Under the pieces are notes generated by a model. That model worked only from the letters and a program-made list of their open reading frames with translations. It did no database searches and had not been told where the DNA came from. Shown one piece after another: positions 53,413-62,899 of a DNA stretch of 64,000 nucleotides. Position 1 is the first letter of the stretch, and each line of letters starts with the position of its first letter. The position numbers and the translations under genes are program-made. This DNA comes from Amycolatopsis methanolica 239 (GTDB lineage Bacteria > Actinomycetota > Actinomycetes > Mycobacteriales > Pseudonocardiaceae), in assembly GCF_000739085.1 (NCBI RefSeq), contig NZ_CP009110.1:5208001-5272000 (forward strand). Direction: 5' to 3'.

Positions 53413-54486
53413 GTGAGCACGCGCCCGTACGTCCTCGCCTCGGCGGCGGTTTCCCTGGACGGCTACCTCGACGACACCAGCGACCGGCGGCTCCTGCTGT
53501 CCAACGAGGAGGACTTCGCGCGGGTCGACGACGTGCGCGCCGGGGTGGACGCGATCCTGGTCGGGGCGGGCACGATCCGCACCGACAACCCGCGGCTGCT
53601 GGTCCGCTCCGGGCGCGGCAACCCGGCGAAGGTCACGATCACCGGGAGCGGCGACCTCGACCCGTCGGCAAACTTCTTCACCACCGGCGACGTCGAGAAG
53701 CTGGTCTACACCCCGGCCGCGGCGGTGCCGAAGGTGCGGGAGCGGCTGGGCGCGGTGGCGACCGTGGTCGACGGCGGGGACCCGCTCGACCTGTGGCACG
53801 TGCTGGCGGACCTGGCCGGCCGCGGGATCGAGCGGCTGATGGTCGAGGGCGGCGGCGCGATCCACACGATGTTCCTCACCGCGGGCGTGGTGGACGAACT
53901 GCAACTCGCGGTCGCGCCGGTGTTCGTGGGCGAGGCGGCCGCGCCGCGGTTCGTCGGACCCGGCCGGTTCCCGCCGGGACGGCTGCAGCTGACCGAGACG
54001 CGCCGCATCGGGGACGTCGTGTTCATGCGGTACCACCTGGGGCAGGCGGCGCGGGACCACCGCAGGCTGCGGGAGGCGATCGAGCTGGCGGAGAAGTGCC
54101 CGCCGTCGACGACGTTCCGGGTCGGCGCGATCGTGGTGAACGCCGCCGACGAGGTGCTGGCCACCGGGTACTCGGGCGAGACCGACCCGCACGACCACGC
54201 GGAAGAGGTGGCGATCGCCAAACTGGGCGACGCGGACCTCACCGGCGCGACGATCTACTCATCGCTGGAGCCGTGCAGCTCGCGCGCGTCGCGGGCGGTG
54301 TCCTGCACGCAGCACATCCTGAACGCCGGCATCCCGCGAGTGGTGTTCGCCTGGCGCGAGCCGAACCTGTTCGTGGACTGCGTGGGAGCGGAAACGCTGC
54401 GCGCGGCGGGCCGCGAGGTGCGCGAACTGCCCGACCTGTCAGCCCTCGTCAAGGCGACGAACGCGCACCTGCCCCTCGGGGACTAG
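53413..54486 (+). CDS. RibD-like reductase-deaminase fusion in inverted domain order
   Basis: 357 residues from a GTG. Residues about 5-208 form a RibD C-terminal/dihydrofolate-reductase-like reductase (AAVSLDGYLDD, GAGTIRTDNPRLLVRSG, LMVEGGGAIH). Residues about 215-345 form a cytidine-deaminase-type domain with His262-Ala-Glu264 and Pro287-Cys288 and Cys298 as zinc site. Classical RibD has the deaminase first. The reversed order suggests a specialised pterin- or pyrimidine-modifying enzyme rather than the housekeeping riboflavin step. No other rib gene is near. Confidence 0.82.
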   Translation: MSTRPYVLASAAVSLDGYLDDTSDRRLLLSNEEDFARVDDVRAGVDAILVGAGTIRTDNPRLLVRSGRGNPAKVTITGSGDLDPSANFFTTGDVEKLVYTPAAAVPKVRERLGAVATVVDGGDPLDLWHVLADLAGRGIERLMVEGGGAIHTMFLTAGVVDELQLAVAPVFVGEAAAPRFVGPGRFPPGRLQLTETRRIGDVVFMRYHLGQAARDHRRLREAIELAEKCPPSTTFRVGAIVVNAADEVLATGYSGETDPHDHAEEVAIAKLGDADLTGATIYSSLEPCSSRASRAVSCTQHILNAGIPRVVFAWREPNLFVDCVGAETLRAAGREVRELPDLSALVKATNAHLPLGD

Positions 54487-54515
54487 CACCGGGTGGGCGT
54501 CGAGGTCCCGAACCG

Positions 54516-55796
54516 CTAACGCGGCACCCACAACGTCACCCGCGTGCCGTGGCCTGGCTTGGAGTCGATTCGGCACCAGCCGCCGGCCTCGGTGAGGCGC
54601 GCTTTCATCGACGAGCTCACGCCGAAGCCCGCCGGGCGCGCGTCCTCGTCGTAGCCGACTCCGTGGTCGCGGATCACCACCGCGATCCCGCCGTCGTGCT
54701 CGGCGAGGCGCATCACGACCTCCCGGGTGCCCGCGTGCTTCAGCGTGTTGCGCAACGCCTCGCGCGCCGCGTCGCGGACTGCTGCTCGGCGGGCCTCCGT
54801 CAGGGTGTCGTCGGCCAGGTCGGACAGCGCCAGCTGCGCCCGCAGCCCCTCCCGCGCCATCTCGGTCGCCAGCCCGGTCAGCTCCCCCGCGAGCCCCTGA
54901 CCGCCACCGCCCGGCGTGCCCAGCCCCCGCCGCAGCTCGGCCGCCTGCGCCCGCGCCTGCGCGCGCACCCGGTCCAGCTCGGCGGCCGGATCCCCGGCGC
55001 GGTGCATCGCCATCGCTTCGAGCGCCTGCAGCACCGTGTCGTGCAGCGCCCGCTCCGTGCGCGCCCGCTCCCCGGCCACCCCGAGCCGCATCCCGATCGC
55101 CAGCGCCAAGCGCGTCGCCACCCCGAGCAGCACGAGTGTCCCGGCCGCGGTCACCACGGCGACGAGCATCGTCCCGGTCCCGCTGACCAGCGGCGGCACC
55201 CACATCGACAGCTGCCCGCCGAGCGCCAGCAACCCCACCTGGAACGGCACCCCGAGCACCACCAGCGCGAGCCCGGCAGGCACGCCGCGGCACATCGTCC
55301 ACAACCCGACCGTCCCGGTCAGGTTCAGGAACGGCACCCACGCGGCAGCCCAGTACAACTCCGCCGGAGCCGTCGCGCTGACCGCCACGCCCGCCGCGAC
55401 CGCGAAAACCAGATCAGCCGCCAGCAGCAACGCCGTCGTGCGCCCGCTGCGGTCCGGCACGCGCAGCACCCACATCAGCCCGGTCAGGTTCGCCAGCACG
55501 CCGACCCAGGCGACCACCGTCGCCGAGAGCACGAAACCGTGCGCGGCCACCAGCCACACCCAGGCGATCGGCAGCACCCCAATCCGGTAGACCAGCGGCA
55601 GCAGCACCGCGTACCGGGTCGCGCGCACCATCAGCGACGAGCGCGGCCCGTCGGTGCTGCTCGCCGCGACGGCGCCCATCCGCCTGAGCGCGGACACCGG
55701 CTCCGGATCGTCGATCTCCGCCGGCAGCTCGCCCGGCGTGGACGCCAGCACCCCCGCCCCCTTGCGCAGCAAGGTGAGCAGGAAGTTGGCAGCCAT
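54516..55796 (-). CDS. NarL-type sensor histidine kinase
   Basis: 426 residues. About six membrane helices (residues 60-235), then the HisKA_3 H-box with His252 (RALHDTVLQALEAM) and an HATPase domain with N-box Asn350 (EALRNTLKHAG), DHGVGYD and GFGVSSSM. It autophosphorylates His252 in response to a membrane or external cue. The probable partner is the LuxR-type regulator at 50487-51122, from which it is separated by three genes. ATG at 55796. Confidence 0.87.
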   Translation of the reverse strand: MAANFLLTLLRKGAGVLASTPGELPAEIDDPEPVSALRRMGAVAASSTDGPRSSLMVRATRYAVLLPLVYRIGVLPIAWVWLVAAHGFVLSATVVAWVGVLANLTGLMWVLRVPDRSGRTTALLLAADLVFAVAAGVAVSATAPAELYWAAAWVPFLNLTGTVGLWTMCRGVPAGLALVVLGVPFQVGLLALGGQLSMWVPPLVSGTGTMLVAVVTAAGTLVLLGVATRLALAIGMRLGVAGERARTERALHDTVLQALEAMAMHRAGDPAAELDRVRAQARAQAAELRRGLGTPGGGGQGLAGELTGLATEMAREGLRAQLALSDLADDTLTEARRAAVRDAAREALRNTLKHAGTREVVMRLAEHDGGIAVVIRDHGVGYDEDARPAGFGVSSSMKARLTEAGGWCRIDSKPGHGTRVTLWVPR

Positions 55797-55855
55797 GCCC
55801 GTTCCTTCCTCCCCCGGCCCCAGTCATAGCAAGCCGGGGGAGGCCGGAACAAGGT

Positions 55856-56704
55856 TCAGCGGAGATCCATCCCGAGGTCGAGCGCGGGCGAGGAGTGGGT
55901 CAGCGCGCCGACCGCCAGGTAGTCCACGCCGGTCTCGGCGTAGGCCCGCGCGTTCGCCAGCTTCAGCCCGCCGGAGGCCTCCAGCCGCGTCTTCGGCGAC
56001 ACCTCGTCCTTGCGGCGCACGGCTTCCGCGCACTGCCCTGGCGTGAAGTTGTCCAGCAGGACCTCGTCGGCGCCCGCCGCCAGTGCCTCGTCGAGCTGGT
56101 CGAGCGTGTCGACCTCGACCTCGCACGGCAGCGCCGGCGCGTGCTCCCTGGCCGCCGCCAGCGCGGCGGTGACCGAACCGGCGGCCACCACGTGGTTGTC
56201 CTTGATCAGCACCGCGTCGCCGAGGCCCATCCGGTGGTTGACGCCGCCACCGCACCGCACCGCGTACTTCTCCAGCAGCCGCAGGCCGGGCAGCGTCTTG
56301 CGGGAGTCGCGGATCGCGCAGCTCGTGCCGTCCACAGCGGACACCCACGCGGCCGTCGCGGTCGCCACGCCGGACAGGTGGCACAGCAGGTTCAGCGCCG
56401 TGCGCTCCGCGGTGAGCAGCCCGCGCACCGGTCCGCGGACGACGAGCGCGGGCTTGCCCGCGACGAGCCGGGTGCCGTCCTCGCCGCGGTCTAGCACCTC
56501 GTATCCGGAGCCGAGCACCGCGTCGAACACCAGCAGCGCCACCGGCACCCCGGCGAGCGTGCCGTCCACGCGTGGGGTGATCTCCGCGACCGCGGTCGCC
56601 GTCTCCGGGACCGTGGCGGCGGTGGTCGCGTCCGGACCGTACCGCAGGTCCTCCGCCAGCGCGGTCTCCACGACGTGGCGGGCGTCCTCCCGGTCCAGGT
56701 TCAT
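55856..56704 (-). CDS. nadC: Nicotinate-nucleotide pyrophosphorylase (carboxylating)
   Basis: 282 residues. Conserved LNLLCHLSGVATATA, IRDSRKTLPGLRLLEKYAV and the KDNHV catalytic Lys segment. It converts quinolinate and PRPP to nicotinate mononucleotide. ATG at 56704 overlaps the nadB stop (ATGA). Last gene of nadABC; the order A-B-C matches mycobacteria. Confidence 0.95.
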   Translation of the reverse strand: MNLDREDARHVVETALAEDLRYGPDATTAATVPETATAVAEITPRVDGTLAGVPVALLVFDAVLGSGYEVLDRGEDGTRLVAGKPALVVRGPVRGLLTAERTALNLLCHLSGVATATAAWVSAVDGTSCAIRDSRKTLPGLRLLEKYAVRCGGGVNHRMGLGDAVLIKDNHVVAAGSVTAALAAAREHAPALPCEVEVDTLDQLDEALAAGADEVLLDNFTPGQCAEAVRRKDEVSPKTRLEASGGLKLANARAYAETGVDYLAVGALTHSSPALDLGMDLR

Positions 56705-58347
56705 GCCACTTCCTCCGTGCACACGGGGTCGGCCAGCACCGGCTGCCCCGACGGGTTCAGCCGGATCAGCTGACTGCGCTGCCACGCCACGTCGTCCCGG
56801 CCGGGGTGGTCGGCGCGGACGTGGCAGCCGCGCGATTCCGTGCGGCGCGCGGCCGCGGCCAGCAACGCCTGCGCCACCAAGGTGAGCGACGCGTTCTCGA
56901 CGTCAGCGTGGGTCCGCGGTGGACCGTCCGAAGTCGACAGGTCGAGTACCGCACCGGCCACGGCCAGCCCCTCGGCGTCCCGCCCGATCGCGGCGTACCG
57001 GCTCATCGCGCGCTGCAGCGCGTCCCGCTCAGCCATCCGCAGCCGCCCCCACGCGGGTGCCGACGCCTGCTTCGGGTCGGCCAGCAGCCCGGCGGCGAGG
57101 TCGGCGGCCACCGCCTCGGCGGCGGCGCGCCCGGTGACCAGCCCTTCCAGCAGGCTGTTGGACGCCAGCCGGTTCGCGCCGTGCAACCCGGTCCGCGCCA
57201 CCTCGCCGGCGGCGTAGAGGCCGGCGACACCGGTGCGGCCGTCGGTGCCCGCGGCGATCCCGCCGCAGGCGAAGTGCGCCGCCGGGGTCACCGGAATCGG
57301 ATCACGCGCCGGGTCGACGCCGATCGCCCGGCAGGCCGCGAAGACCGTCGGGAACCGCTTGGCGAACCCGGGCACGCCGGTCGCGTCGAGGAACACGTGG
57401 TCGTCGATCCCACCGGGCGCCGAAGCGAGCCGCCGCGTGATCGCGCCGGACACGACGTCGCGCGGCGCCAGGTCGCCCAGCGGGTGCACGCCCTGCATGA
57501 CGGACGCCCCCGCGCCGTCGACGAGCACCGCGCCCTCGCCGCGCACGGCCTCGGTCACGAGCGGGCACCGGCCGCGGGCTCCCGGCGTGTACAGCACGGT
57601 GGGGTGGAACTGCACGAACTCCAGGTCCGCGGCCACCGCACCGGCCCGCAACCCGAGCGCGACGCCGTCACCGGTGGCGATCTCCGGGTTCGACGTGGCC
57701 TGGTAGAGCTGGCCCATGCCACCGGTCGCGAGCAGCACCGCGGGCGCGCGCAGCACACCCGGCCGCCCCTCCGGGTCGAGCACGGTCACCCCGGCGACGT
57801 CGCCACGCGGCGTGCGCAGCGCGTCGACCGCGATGTGCCGCTCCAGCACCGGCAGCCGACGGCCGGTGGCCTCGGCGACGAGCGTCCGCTCGACCTCGGC
57901 CCCGGTCGCGTCACCGCCGGCGTGGATCACGCGGAACGCGCTGTGCCCGCCTTCACGGGTGCGGGCGAGCAGGCCGGAGGCGCCGGGGTCGAACCGCGCG
58001 CCCGCCGACCGCAGCCAGGACACGGCGCGGGGGCCGTCGGCGAGGATCGCCCCCACCGCATCCGGGTCGCACAGCCCGGCCCCGGCGGTCAGCGTGTCGT
58101 CGACGTGCCGTGCGACCGAGTCGCCCTCGTCGTGCTGGTCCTCCATGACCACGGCGACGCCGCCCTGCGCCCACCGGGTGTTGCCGTCCTCGACCGCCGC
58201 CTTGGTCACGACCAGCACTCGCAGACCGAGCTCTTGCGCGCGGATCGCCGCGGTCAGCCCGGCGACGCCGGTGCCGAGCACGACCAGATCCGCGCGAGCC
58301 TCCCAGCAGGCGGTTTTCGTCTGCTCGTCGATAACCGGGCCGGTCAT
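56701..58347 (-). CDS. nadB: L-aspartate oxidase
   Basis: 548 residues. FAD-binding [17 protein letters not shown] at the N-terminus, the substrate region [30 protein letters not shown], and [16 protein letters not shown]. It oxidises aspartate to iminoaspartate, which NadA uses. ATG overlaps the nadA stop by 4 bases and its stop overlaps nadC, giving one coupled unit. Confidence 0.95.
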   Translation of the reverse strand: MTGPVIDEQTKTACWEARADLVVLGTGVAGLTAAIRAQELGLRVLVVTKAAVEDGNTRWAQGGVAVVMEDQHDEGDSVARHVDDTLTAGAGLCDPDAVGAILADGPRAVSWLRSAGARFDPGASGLLARTREGGHSAFRVIHAGGDATGAEVERTLVAEATGRRLPVLERHIAVDALRTPRGDVAGVTVLDPEGRPGVLRAPAVLLATGGMGQLYQATSNPEIATGDGVALGLRAGAVAADLEFVQFHPTVLYTPGARGRCPLVTEAVRGEGAVLVDGAGASVMQGVHPLGDLAPRDVVSGAITRRLASAPGGIDDHVFLDATGVPGFAKRFPTVFAACRAIGVDPARDPIPVTPAAHFACGGIAAGTDGRTGVAGLYAAGEVARTGLHGANRLASNSLLEGLVTGRAAAEAVAADLAAGLLADPKQASAPAWGRLRMAERDALQRAMSRYAAIGRDAEGLAVAGAVLDLSTSDGPPRTHADVENASLTLVAQALLAAAARRTESRGCHVRADHPGRDDVAWQRSQLIRLNPSGQPVLADPVCTEEVA

Positions 58348-59351
58348 TCGCCGCCGCCGGGCTGCCCGATCTCGATCATCCGCTGCACCGAGGCGCGCGC
58401 CCTGGCCGCGGTCTCCGGGTCGACGCGCACCTCGTCGGCGCCGTCGCGCAGCGCGCGCAGCAGGGCGGCCGGGGTGATCATCTTCATGTATGCGCACGAC
58501 GCCCGGTCGTTCACCGCGCGGAAGTCGATACCCGGCGCGGCCTTGCGCAGCTGGTGCAGCATGCCCACCTCGGTGGCCACCAGCACCGACTTCGCCTTGG
58601 TCGCGCGGGCCTCCTGCACCATGTCCCCAGTGGACAGGATCTTCACCTTGTCCGCGGGCACCGCACCCTCGCCCGCCAGGTAGAGGGCCGAGGTGGCGCA
58701 ACCGCACTCGGGGTGGATGAACAGGTCCGCGTCCGGGTGTTCGGCCGCGCGCTGCGCCAGCTCCGGGCCGTTGATCCCGGCGTGGACGTGGCACTCGCCG
58801 GCCCAGATGTGCATGTTCTCGCGCCCGGTCTTGCGCTTGACATGCGCGCCGAGGAACTGGTCCGGGCCGAACAGGACCTCGCGGTCGGCCGGGATCGAGG
58901 TCACCACGTCGACCGCGTTGGACGACGTGCAACAGATGTCCGTCTCCGCCTTGACCTCGGCGGTGGTGTTCACATAGGCCACCACGACCGCGCCGGGGTG
59001 CTGCGCCTTCCACTCGCGCAGCTGGGCGCCGGTGATGGAGTCGGCGAGCGAGCAGCCGGCGCGGGCGTCGGGGATCAGCACCGTCTTGTCCGGCGACAGG
59101 ATCTTCGCGGTCTCGGCCATGAAGTGCACGCCGCAGAACACGATGGTCGACGCGTCGCTGGCGGCGGCGATCCGCGACAGCGCGAGGGAGTCCCCCGTGT
59201 GGTCGGCGATGTCCTGGATCGCCGGAGCCTGGTAGTTGTGCGCCAGCAGCACGGCATCCCGCTCGCGCGCCAGCTTGCGCACCTCTTCCACCCATGCCTC
59301 GTCCGGCTCCACGCCCCCGTACGGGGTCAGGTCCACAGTCGCTGCAGTCAT
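58344..59351 (-). CDS. nadA: Quinolinate synthase
   Basis: 335 residues. The three [4Fe-4S]-ligand Cys are in [19 protein letters not shown] and HPECGC segments; LLAHNYQ binds the substrate. It condenses iminoaspartate with DHAP to quinolinate. First gene of nadABC, divergent from an NrtR-type regulator whose likely operator overlaps the promoter region. Confidence 0.95.
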   Translation of the reverse strand: MTAATVDLTPYGGVEPDEAWVEEVRKLARERDAVLLAHNYQAPAIQDIADHTGDSLALSRIAAASDASTIVFCGVHFMAETAKILSPDKTVLIPDARAGCSLADSITGAQLREWKAQHPGAVVVAYVNTTAEVKAETDICCTSSNAVDVVTSIPADREVLFGPDQFLGAHVKRKTGRENMHIWAGECHVHAGINGPELAQRAAEHPDADLFIHPECGCATSALYLAGEGAVPADKVKILSTGDMVQEARATKAKSVLVATEVGMLHQLRKAAPGIDFRAVNDRASCAYMKMITPAALLRALRDGADEVRVDPETAARARASVQRMIEIGQPGGGE

Positions 59352-59373
59352 CGGCCCTCCTGGACCAGTCGCT

Positions 59374-59398
59374 GGTTTTCGCCTTACAATCGAAAACC
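59374..59398. promoter_or_regulatory. Inverted repeat between nadA and nrtR, candidate NrtR operator
   Basis: GGTTTTCG (59374-59381) and CGAAAACC (59391-59398) are perfect inverted arms with a 9-base spacer, directly before the nrtR GTG and 23 bases before the nadA ATG. It is the most AT-rich dyad in the gap. Binding by the Nudix regulator would repress both genes. Position and symmetry support it; the motif was not compared with a database. Confidence 0.72.
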
Positions 59399-60100
59399 GT
59401 GCGGAGTCATATTAACAGCAGCGCCCCCCTGGCACACGAGGTTTTGGCAGCGGTATTGCAGGTGCGTTGCGCCACACTGCAGGTCCTGCTGTGGCGCCGC
59501 GCGCTGGATCCGCACGTCGGGCGCTGGTCGCTGCCCGGCGGACGGCTACGGCCGGACGAGGACGTGGAGACCTCGATCCGCCGCCAGCTCGCGGAGAAGG
59601 TCGACGTCCGGCAGCTGAGCCACGTCGAGCAGCTGGCGGTGTTCAGCGCGCCGGACCGCGTCCCGGGGCCGCGCGTGGTCGCCACGGCGTTCCTCGGGCT
59701 GGTCCCCTCCGACGTCGATCCCGAGGTCCCGGAGGACACGCGCTGGCACGCGGTGGACGATCTGCCGCGCACCGCGTTCGACCACCGCGACATCGTGTTG
59801 CGCGCCCGCGACCGCCTGCGCTCCAAGCTGTCCTACACCAATGTCGGCTTCGCGCTCGCGCCACGCGAGTTCACCATCTCGGCCCTGCGCGAGCTGTACT
59901 CGGCCGCCCTGGGTTACAAGGTCGACGCGACGAACCTGCAGCGCGTGCTGGCCCGGCGCGGCCTGCTCTCGCCCACCGGGCACACGGCCGCGCCGGGGCG
60001 CAGCGGGGGACGGCCGGCCGCGTTGTTCTCCTTCACCGGGAAAGGCATCCAGGTGACGGACCCGTTCGCGGTGTTCCGCCCGCCCCCCAAACGACGTTGA
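59399..60100 (+). CDS. nrtR: NrtR-type Nudix-related transcriptional repressor of NAD synthesis
   Basis: 233 residues. Residues about 10-135 form a Nudix fold, but the Nudix box is degenerate ([20 protein letters not shown], where the catalytic REUxEE is RRQLAE), so it should bind rather than cleave its ligand, ADP-ribose or a related NAD derivative. Residues about 150-225 form a winged HTH ([20 protein letters not shown], then [12 protein letters not shown]). This is NrtR architecture. Divergent from nadABC with an inverted repeat between, as expected for feedback control. GTG start at 59399 leaves the operator intact. Confidence 0.88.
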   Translation: MRSHINSSAPLAHEVLAAVLQVRCATLQVLLWRRALDPHVGRWSLPGGRLRPDEDVETSIRRQLAEKVDVRQLSHVEQLAVFSAPDRVPGPRVVATAFLGLVPSDVDPEVPEDTRWHAVDDLPRTAFDHRDIVLRARDRLRSKLSYTNVGFALAPREFTISALRELYSAALGYKVDATNLQRVLARRGLLSPTGHTAAPGRSGGRPAALFSFTGKGIQVTDPFAVFRPPPKRR

Positions 60101-60133
60101 GCGAGAACCACCGGATCGACGTACCGTGTAGCC

Positions 60134-60847
60134 GTGGATGCGGAGCGGCAGGAAAGAACGACAGAGACCATTCCCCTGTTCCCTCTGCAAACCGTCCTGC
60201 TGCCCGACGCGACGCTGCCCCTGCACCTGTTCGAGCCGCGCTACCGGCAGCTCGCGGTCGACCTGCTGACCGGCACGGTGCCCGACCGCCGGTTCGGGAT
60301 CGTCGCGATCCGGACCTCCGCCGTGCGCGAGGTCGAGCACCTCGACCACGTGCACCCCATCGGCTGCACCGCGCTGCTCGGCGAGAGCGAGCGGCTGCCC
60401 GACGGCCGGTTCGACATCATCACCCGCGGCGAGCGCCGCTTCCGCGTGCTGGACATCGACAACAGTCGCGCGCCCTACCTCGTCGGCACCGTCGAATGGG
60501 TCGACGACGCCCCGCTGCCGCCTGCCGCCGGACGGGCGGTCGGCGGCCTGCGCGACGCGGCCCTGTCCGCGCACGCGGCGTACTGCGACGCGGCCTGGCA
60601 CCGCGACTCGTGGGCGACGCCGGAATCGGAAACCGGGCCGGGCGCGTTGTCGTACCTGCTGGCCGCCGACTGCCTGCTACCGCTGGCCGACCGGCAGCAA
60701 CTGCTCGAAGAGACCCAGCCGCTGCGCCGGCTGCGAATGGTCAGCCGGATGCTGCGGCGGGAGGCCGGCTTCCTGTCGAAGCTGCGCGCCGTGCCCGCTC
60801 CTCCGCCCGAGCTGATCCAGCTCGGCCTGCCCGCCAGCCTGAACTGA
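60134..60847 (+). CDS. LON-substrate-binding-domain protein
   Basis: 237 residues. Residues about 12-205 form the N-terminal substrate-binding domain of Lon proteases (IPLFPLQTVLLPDATLPLHLFEPRY), without ATPase or protease domains. Such stand-alone proteins are widespread and may recognise unfolded proteins; no biochemical role is settled. GTG start at 60134. Follows nrtR by 33 bases on the same strand. Confidence 0.85.
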   Translation: MDAERQERTTETIPLFPLQTVLLPDATLPLHLFEPRYRQLAVDLLTGTVPDRRFGIVAIRTSAVREVEHLDHVHPIGCTALLGESERLPDGRFDIITRGERRFRVLDIDNSRAPYLVGTVEWVDDAPLPPAAGRAVGGLRDAALSAHAAYCDAAWHRDSWATPESETGPGALSYLLAADCLLPLADRQQLLEETQPLRRLRMVSRMLRREAGFLSKLRAVPAPPPELIQLGLPASLN

Positions 60848-60945
60848 GACGCTGCCCACAACGTTTTCACGGGCGAGCGGGAACAACGATCTCCCTGGTA
60901 CCGTTGGACCTTCGGCGCTGGCAACAGCCCCTGCCACCAGCCCGC

Positions 60946-60966
60946 CGGATCAAGGTGATTGATCCG
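60946..60966. promoter_or_regulatory. Inverted repeat upstream of the WhiB-like gene
   Basis: CGGATCAA (60946-60953) and TTGATCCG (60959-60966) are perfect inverted arms around GGTGA, about 130 bases upstream of the WhiB-like start. It may be an operator or a leader hairpin. No protein can be assigned. Confidence 0.4.
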
Positions 60967-61093
60967 AGCCCGGCGTGGCAACCCAGATACCGCAGCGAGA
61001 AAAACCAGATGGGCCCTGACGCGTGCCTGTCACCCTTGCTGGTGCCTGGAGCGCCAGCTGAGAAACGAAACGCATGGAAGGAGGCGGCACGCC

Positions 61094-61354
61094 ATGAGCC
61101 GCGACGTGATCGACTGGCGTACTCGTGCCGCCTGCCGGGACGAGGACCCTGAGCTGTTCTTCCCCGTGTCCGAAATGGGCCCGGGCGCCCGGCAGGTCGC
61201 ACGGGCCAAGGCGGTGTGCGCAAGCTGTCCGGTGCGCGCCGAATGCCTGGCCTACGCACTGGACTCCGGTCTGGACAACGGCATCTTCGGCGGGACCACC
61301 GAGCAGGAGCGGCGGAGCCTGATCCGCTCCCGCCGGCGCGCCGAGGCGGCCTGA
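61094..61354 (+). CDS. WhiB-family Fe-S transcription factor
   Basis: 86 residues. The four [4Fe-4S] ligands are Cys14, Cys42, Cys45 and Cys51 (ACRDEDPELFF, CASCPVRAEC), followed by the family turn GIFGGTTEQERR and a basic C-terminus. WhiB proteins bind sigma factors and redox or NO signals through the cluster. AAGGAGG lies nine bases upstream of ATG 61094. The exact subclass is not assigned. About 245 non-coding bases precede it; a strong terminator follows. Confidence 0.93.
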   Translation: MSRDVIDWRTRAACRDEDPELFFPVSEMGPGARQVARAKAVCASCPVRAECLAYALDSGLDNGIFGGTTEQERRSLIRSRRRAEAA

Positions 61355-61363
61355 GACAAGCCG

Positions 61364-61399
61364 AACGGCCGGGACCCCGAGGACGGGGTCCCGGCCGTT
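61364..61399 (+). terminator. 15-bp perfect hairpin after the WhiB-like gene
   Basis: AACGGCCGGGACCCC (61364-61378) pairs perfectly with GGGGTCCCGGCCGTT (61385-61399) around GAGGAC, ten bases after the stop, and is followed by TCGCGTTTCT. It is a clear intrinsic terminator and may also end the convergent DUF2567 gene. Confidence 0.9.
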
Positions 61400-61407
61400 T
61401 CGCGTTT

Positions 61408-62004
61408 CTAGCCCAGCCTGCGGCCGAGGTCGTCGCGGCCGTTCCAGCCGGCGAGCAGGCCGTAGACCAGCGCGGTGCCGAGTGGCTGGGCCACCAGGAC
61501 CCACAACGACTCGATGCGCGGCGCCCGCTCGATCACGTCGCCGACCGCGGGCGTGGTCGTGACCGCGTACGCGCTGTTGGCGAAGGCCACGCCCATCTGG
61601 ACGCCGAGCCAGGCCGCGAGCAGGCCGCCGAGCACCGCGGCGATCAGCACCACGGGCCCGCGCCGCTCGCGCAGCATCCACACCGCGACCCCGGTGACCA
61701 CACCCAGGCCGAGGCCCAGCAACGCGTAGATCGCGAGGTCGTCGAAGCGGTGCCAGCTCTCCAGCTGCAGCGGGACCAGCTGGCCGCCGTCGAACACGCG
61801 CACCCGTTCGGGCGGGGCGAGCAGCGACCAGAGCCAGCCGAGCGGGATGCCGAGCACACCGATCAGCGACAGCAGGCTGACCGCGGGCAGCAGGTCGGCC
61901 TTCACGACCACCCGCGGCCGGGGTGGCCGCCGGTGAAACAGCACAGCGGACAGCTCCGGACCGGGTGCTCCCGGCCTGGCCTGCACCGGCGACGAGTCGG
62001 CCAC
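61408..62004 (-). CDS. DUF2567-family membrane protein
   Basis: 198 residues from a GTG at 62004 with GAGG upstream. Four membrane helices and the conserved ESWHRFDDLAIYALLGLGLG and WMLRERRGP segments identify the actinobacterial DUF2567 family. Function unknown. Lies between bioD and the WhiB-like gene in many relatives; convergent with WhiB across the hairpin at 61364. Confidence 0.85.
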   Translation of the reverse strand: MADSSPVQARPGAPGPELSAVLFHRRPPRPRVVVKADLLPAVSLLSLIGVLGIPLGWLWSLLAPPERVRVFDGGQLVPLQLESWHRFDDLAIYALLGLGLGVVTGVAVWMLRERRGPVVLIAAVLGGLLAAWLGVQMGVAFANSAYAVTTTPAVGDVIERAPRIESLWVLVAQPLGTALVYGLLAGWNGRDDLGRRLG

Positions 62005-62126
62005 CGCACCTCTTTCCGTTGCCGCTTGATCCGCCGCACCGAGATTAGCCGGTCCCCCCACCCGTGTACGCACCGTGTCGGCCGCGTCGCCGATCCAGTC
62101 GGCCGGGTTCACCCGGAGAACGCGGG

Positions 62127-62849
62127 TCAGGACTGGGTGTTCAGGCCCTTCTCGAACCGCTCGGCGTCGAAGTCGCCGCCGAACCACGGCGACAGCCCGG
62201 CGCGCGCCGCCTCCAGGAAGGCGTCGGGGTCCAGCGCGCCCGCACCCTCGGCGAGGGCGCCGAGCAGGGGCGATCCGGCGGCCACCGGCAGGTCGGACAC
62301 GTTGCACCGGGCGGCCAGGTCCGGCCGTGCGGGCCAGGACCCGATGACGACACCGAGCACGTTGAGGCCGCGCGCTGTCGCGACCTCGGCCGTCAGGGCC
62401 GTGGCGTTGAGGGTGCCGAGCCCGGCCTCGGCGACCACCAGCAGCGGTGCGGACAGCGACCACGCGACGTCGGCCAGCGTGGCGCCGTCGGCGTCGAAAC
62501 GGACCAGCAGTCCCCCGGCGCCCTCGACCAGCACGAGGTCGTGCGTCTCGGCCAGCTCGCTCGCCGCGCCCGCGGCCTCGGCCGGCCCGACCGGCGCGAT
62601 GCCGCTGCGCCGCGCCGCGACGTCCGGGGCAAGCGGGTCCGGGTAACGGCGCAGCTCGCGGGCGGTGACGTCCCCGGCGAGGCGGGTGACCTCGTCGATG
62701 TCGCCGGGCTCGTCCGGGGCGACCCCGGTCTGAGCGGGTTTCAGCACGGCCACCCGGCGGCCCTCGGCGCGCGCGAGCGCGGCGAGGGCCGCGGTCACCG
62801 CGGTCTTGCCGACGCCGGTTCCGGTCCCGGTCACCACCAGCACGCTCAC
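62127..62849 (-). CDS. bioD: Dethiobiotin synthetase
   Basis: 240 residues from GTG 62849 (SVLVVTGTGTGVGKT, Walker A type GTGVGKT). The KPAQTG substrate motif and VEGAGGLLVRF Mg-binding loop are present. It makes dethiobiotin from DAPA, CO2 and ATP, the penultimate biotin step. A GTG at 62861 would add four residues. No other bio genes are in the window. Confidence 0.92.
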   Translation of the reverse strand: MSVLVVTGTGTGVGKTAVTAALAALARAEGRRVAVLKPAQTGVAPDEPGDIDEVTRLAGDVTARELRRYPDPLAPDVAARRSGIAPVGPAEAAGAASELAETHDLVLVEGAGGLLVRFDADGATLADVAWSLSAPLLVVAEAGLGTLNATALTAEVATARGLNVLGVVIGSWPARPDLAARCNVSDLPVAAGSPLLGALAEGAGALDPDAFLEAARAGLSPWFGGDFDAERFEKGLNTQS

Positions 62850-62899
62850 GGGATCCGACACTAATACCGGCGCCGGCCGGCCGGCTTTCCGGTGTGTGG

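Noticed and set aside
61094-61354. Assignment to a specific WhiB subclass (for example WhiB1 or WhiB2)
   Set aside because: The glycine turn GIFGGTTEQERR does not match any one subclass as I know them, so only the family is claimed.
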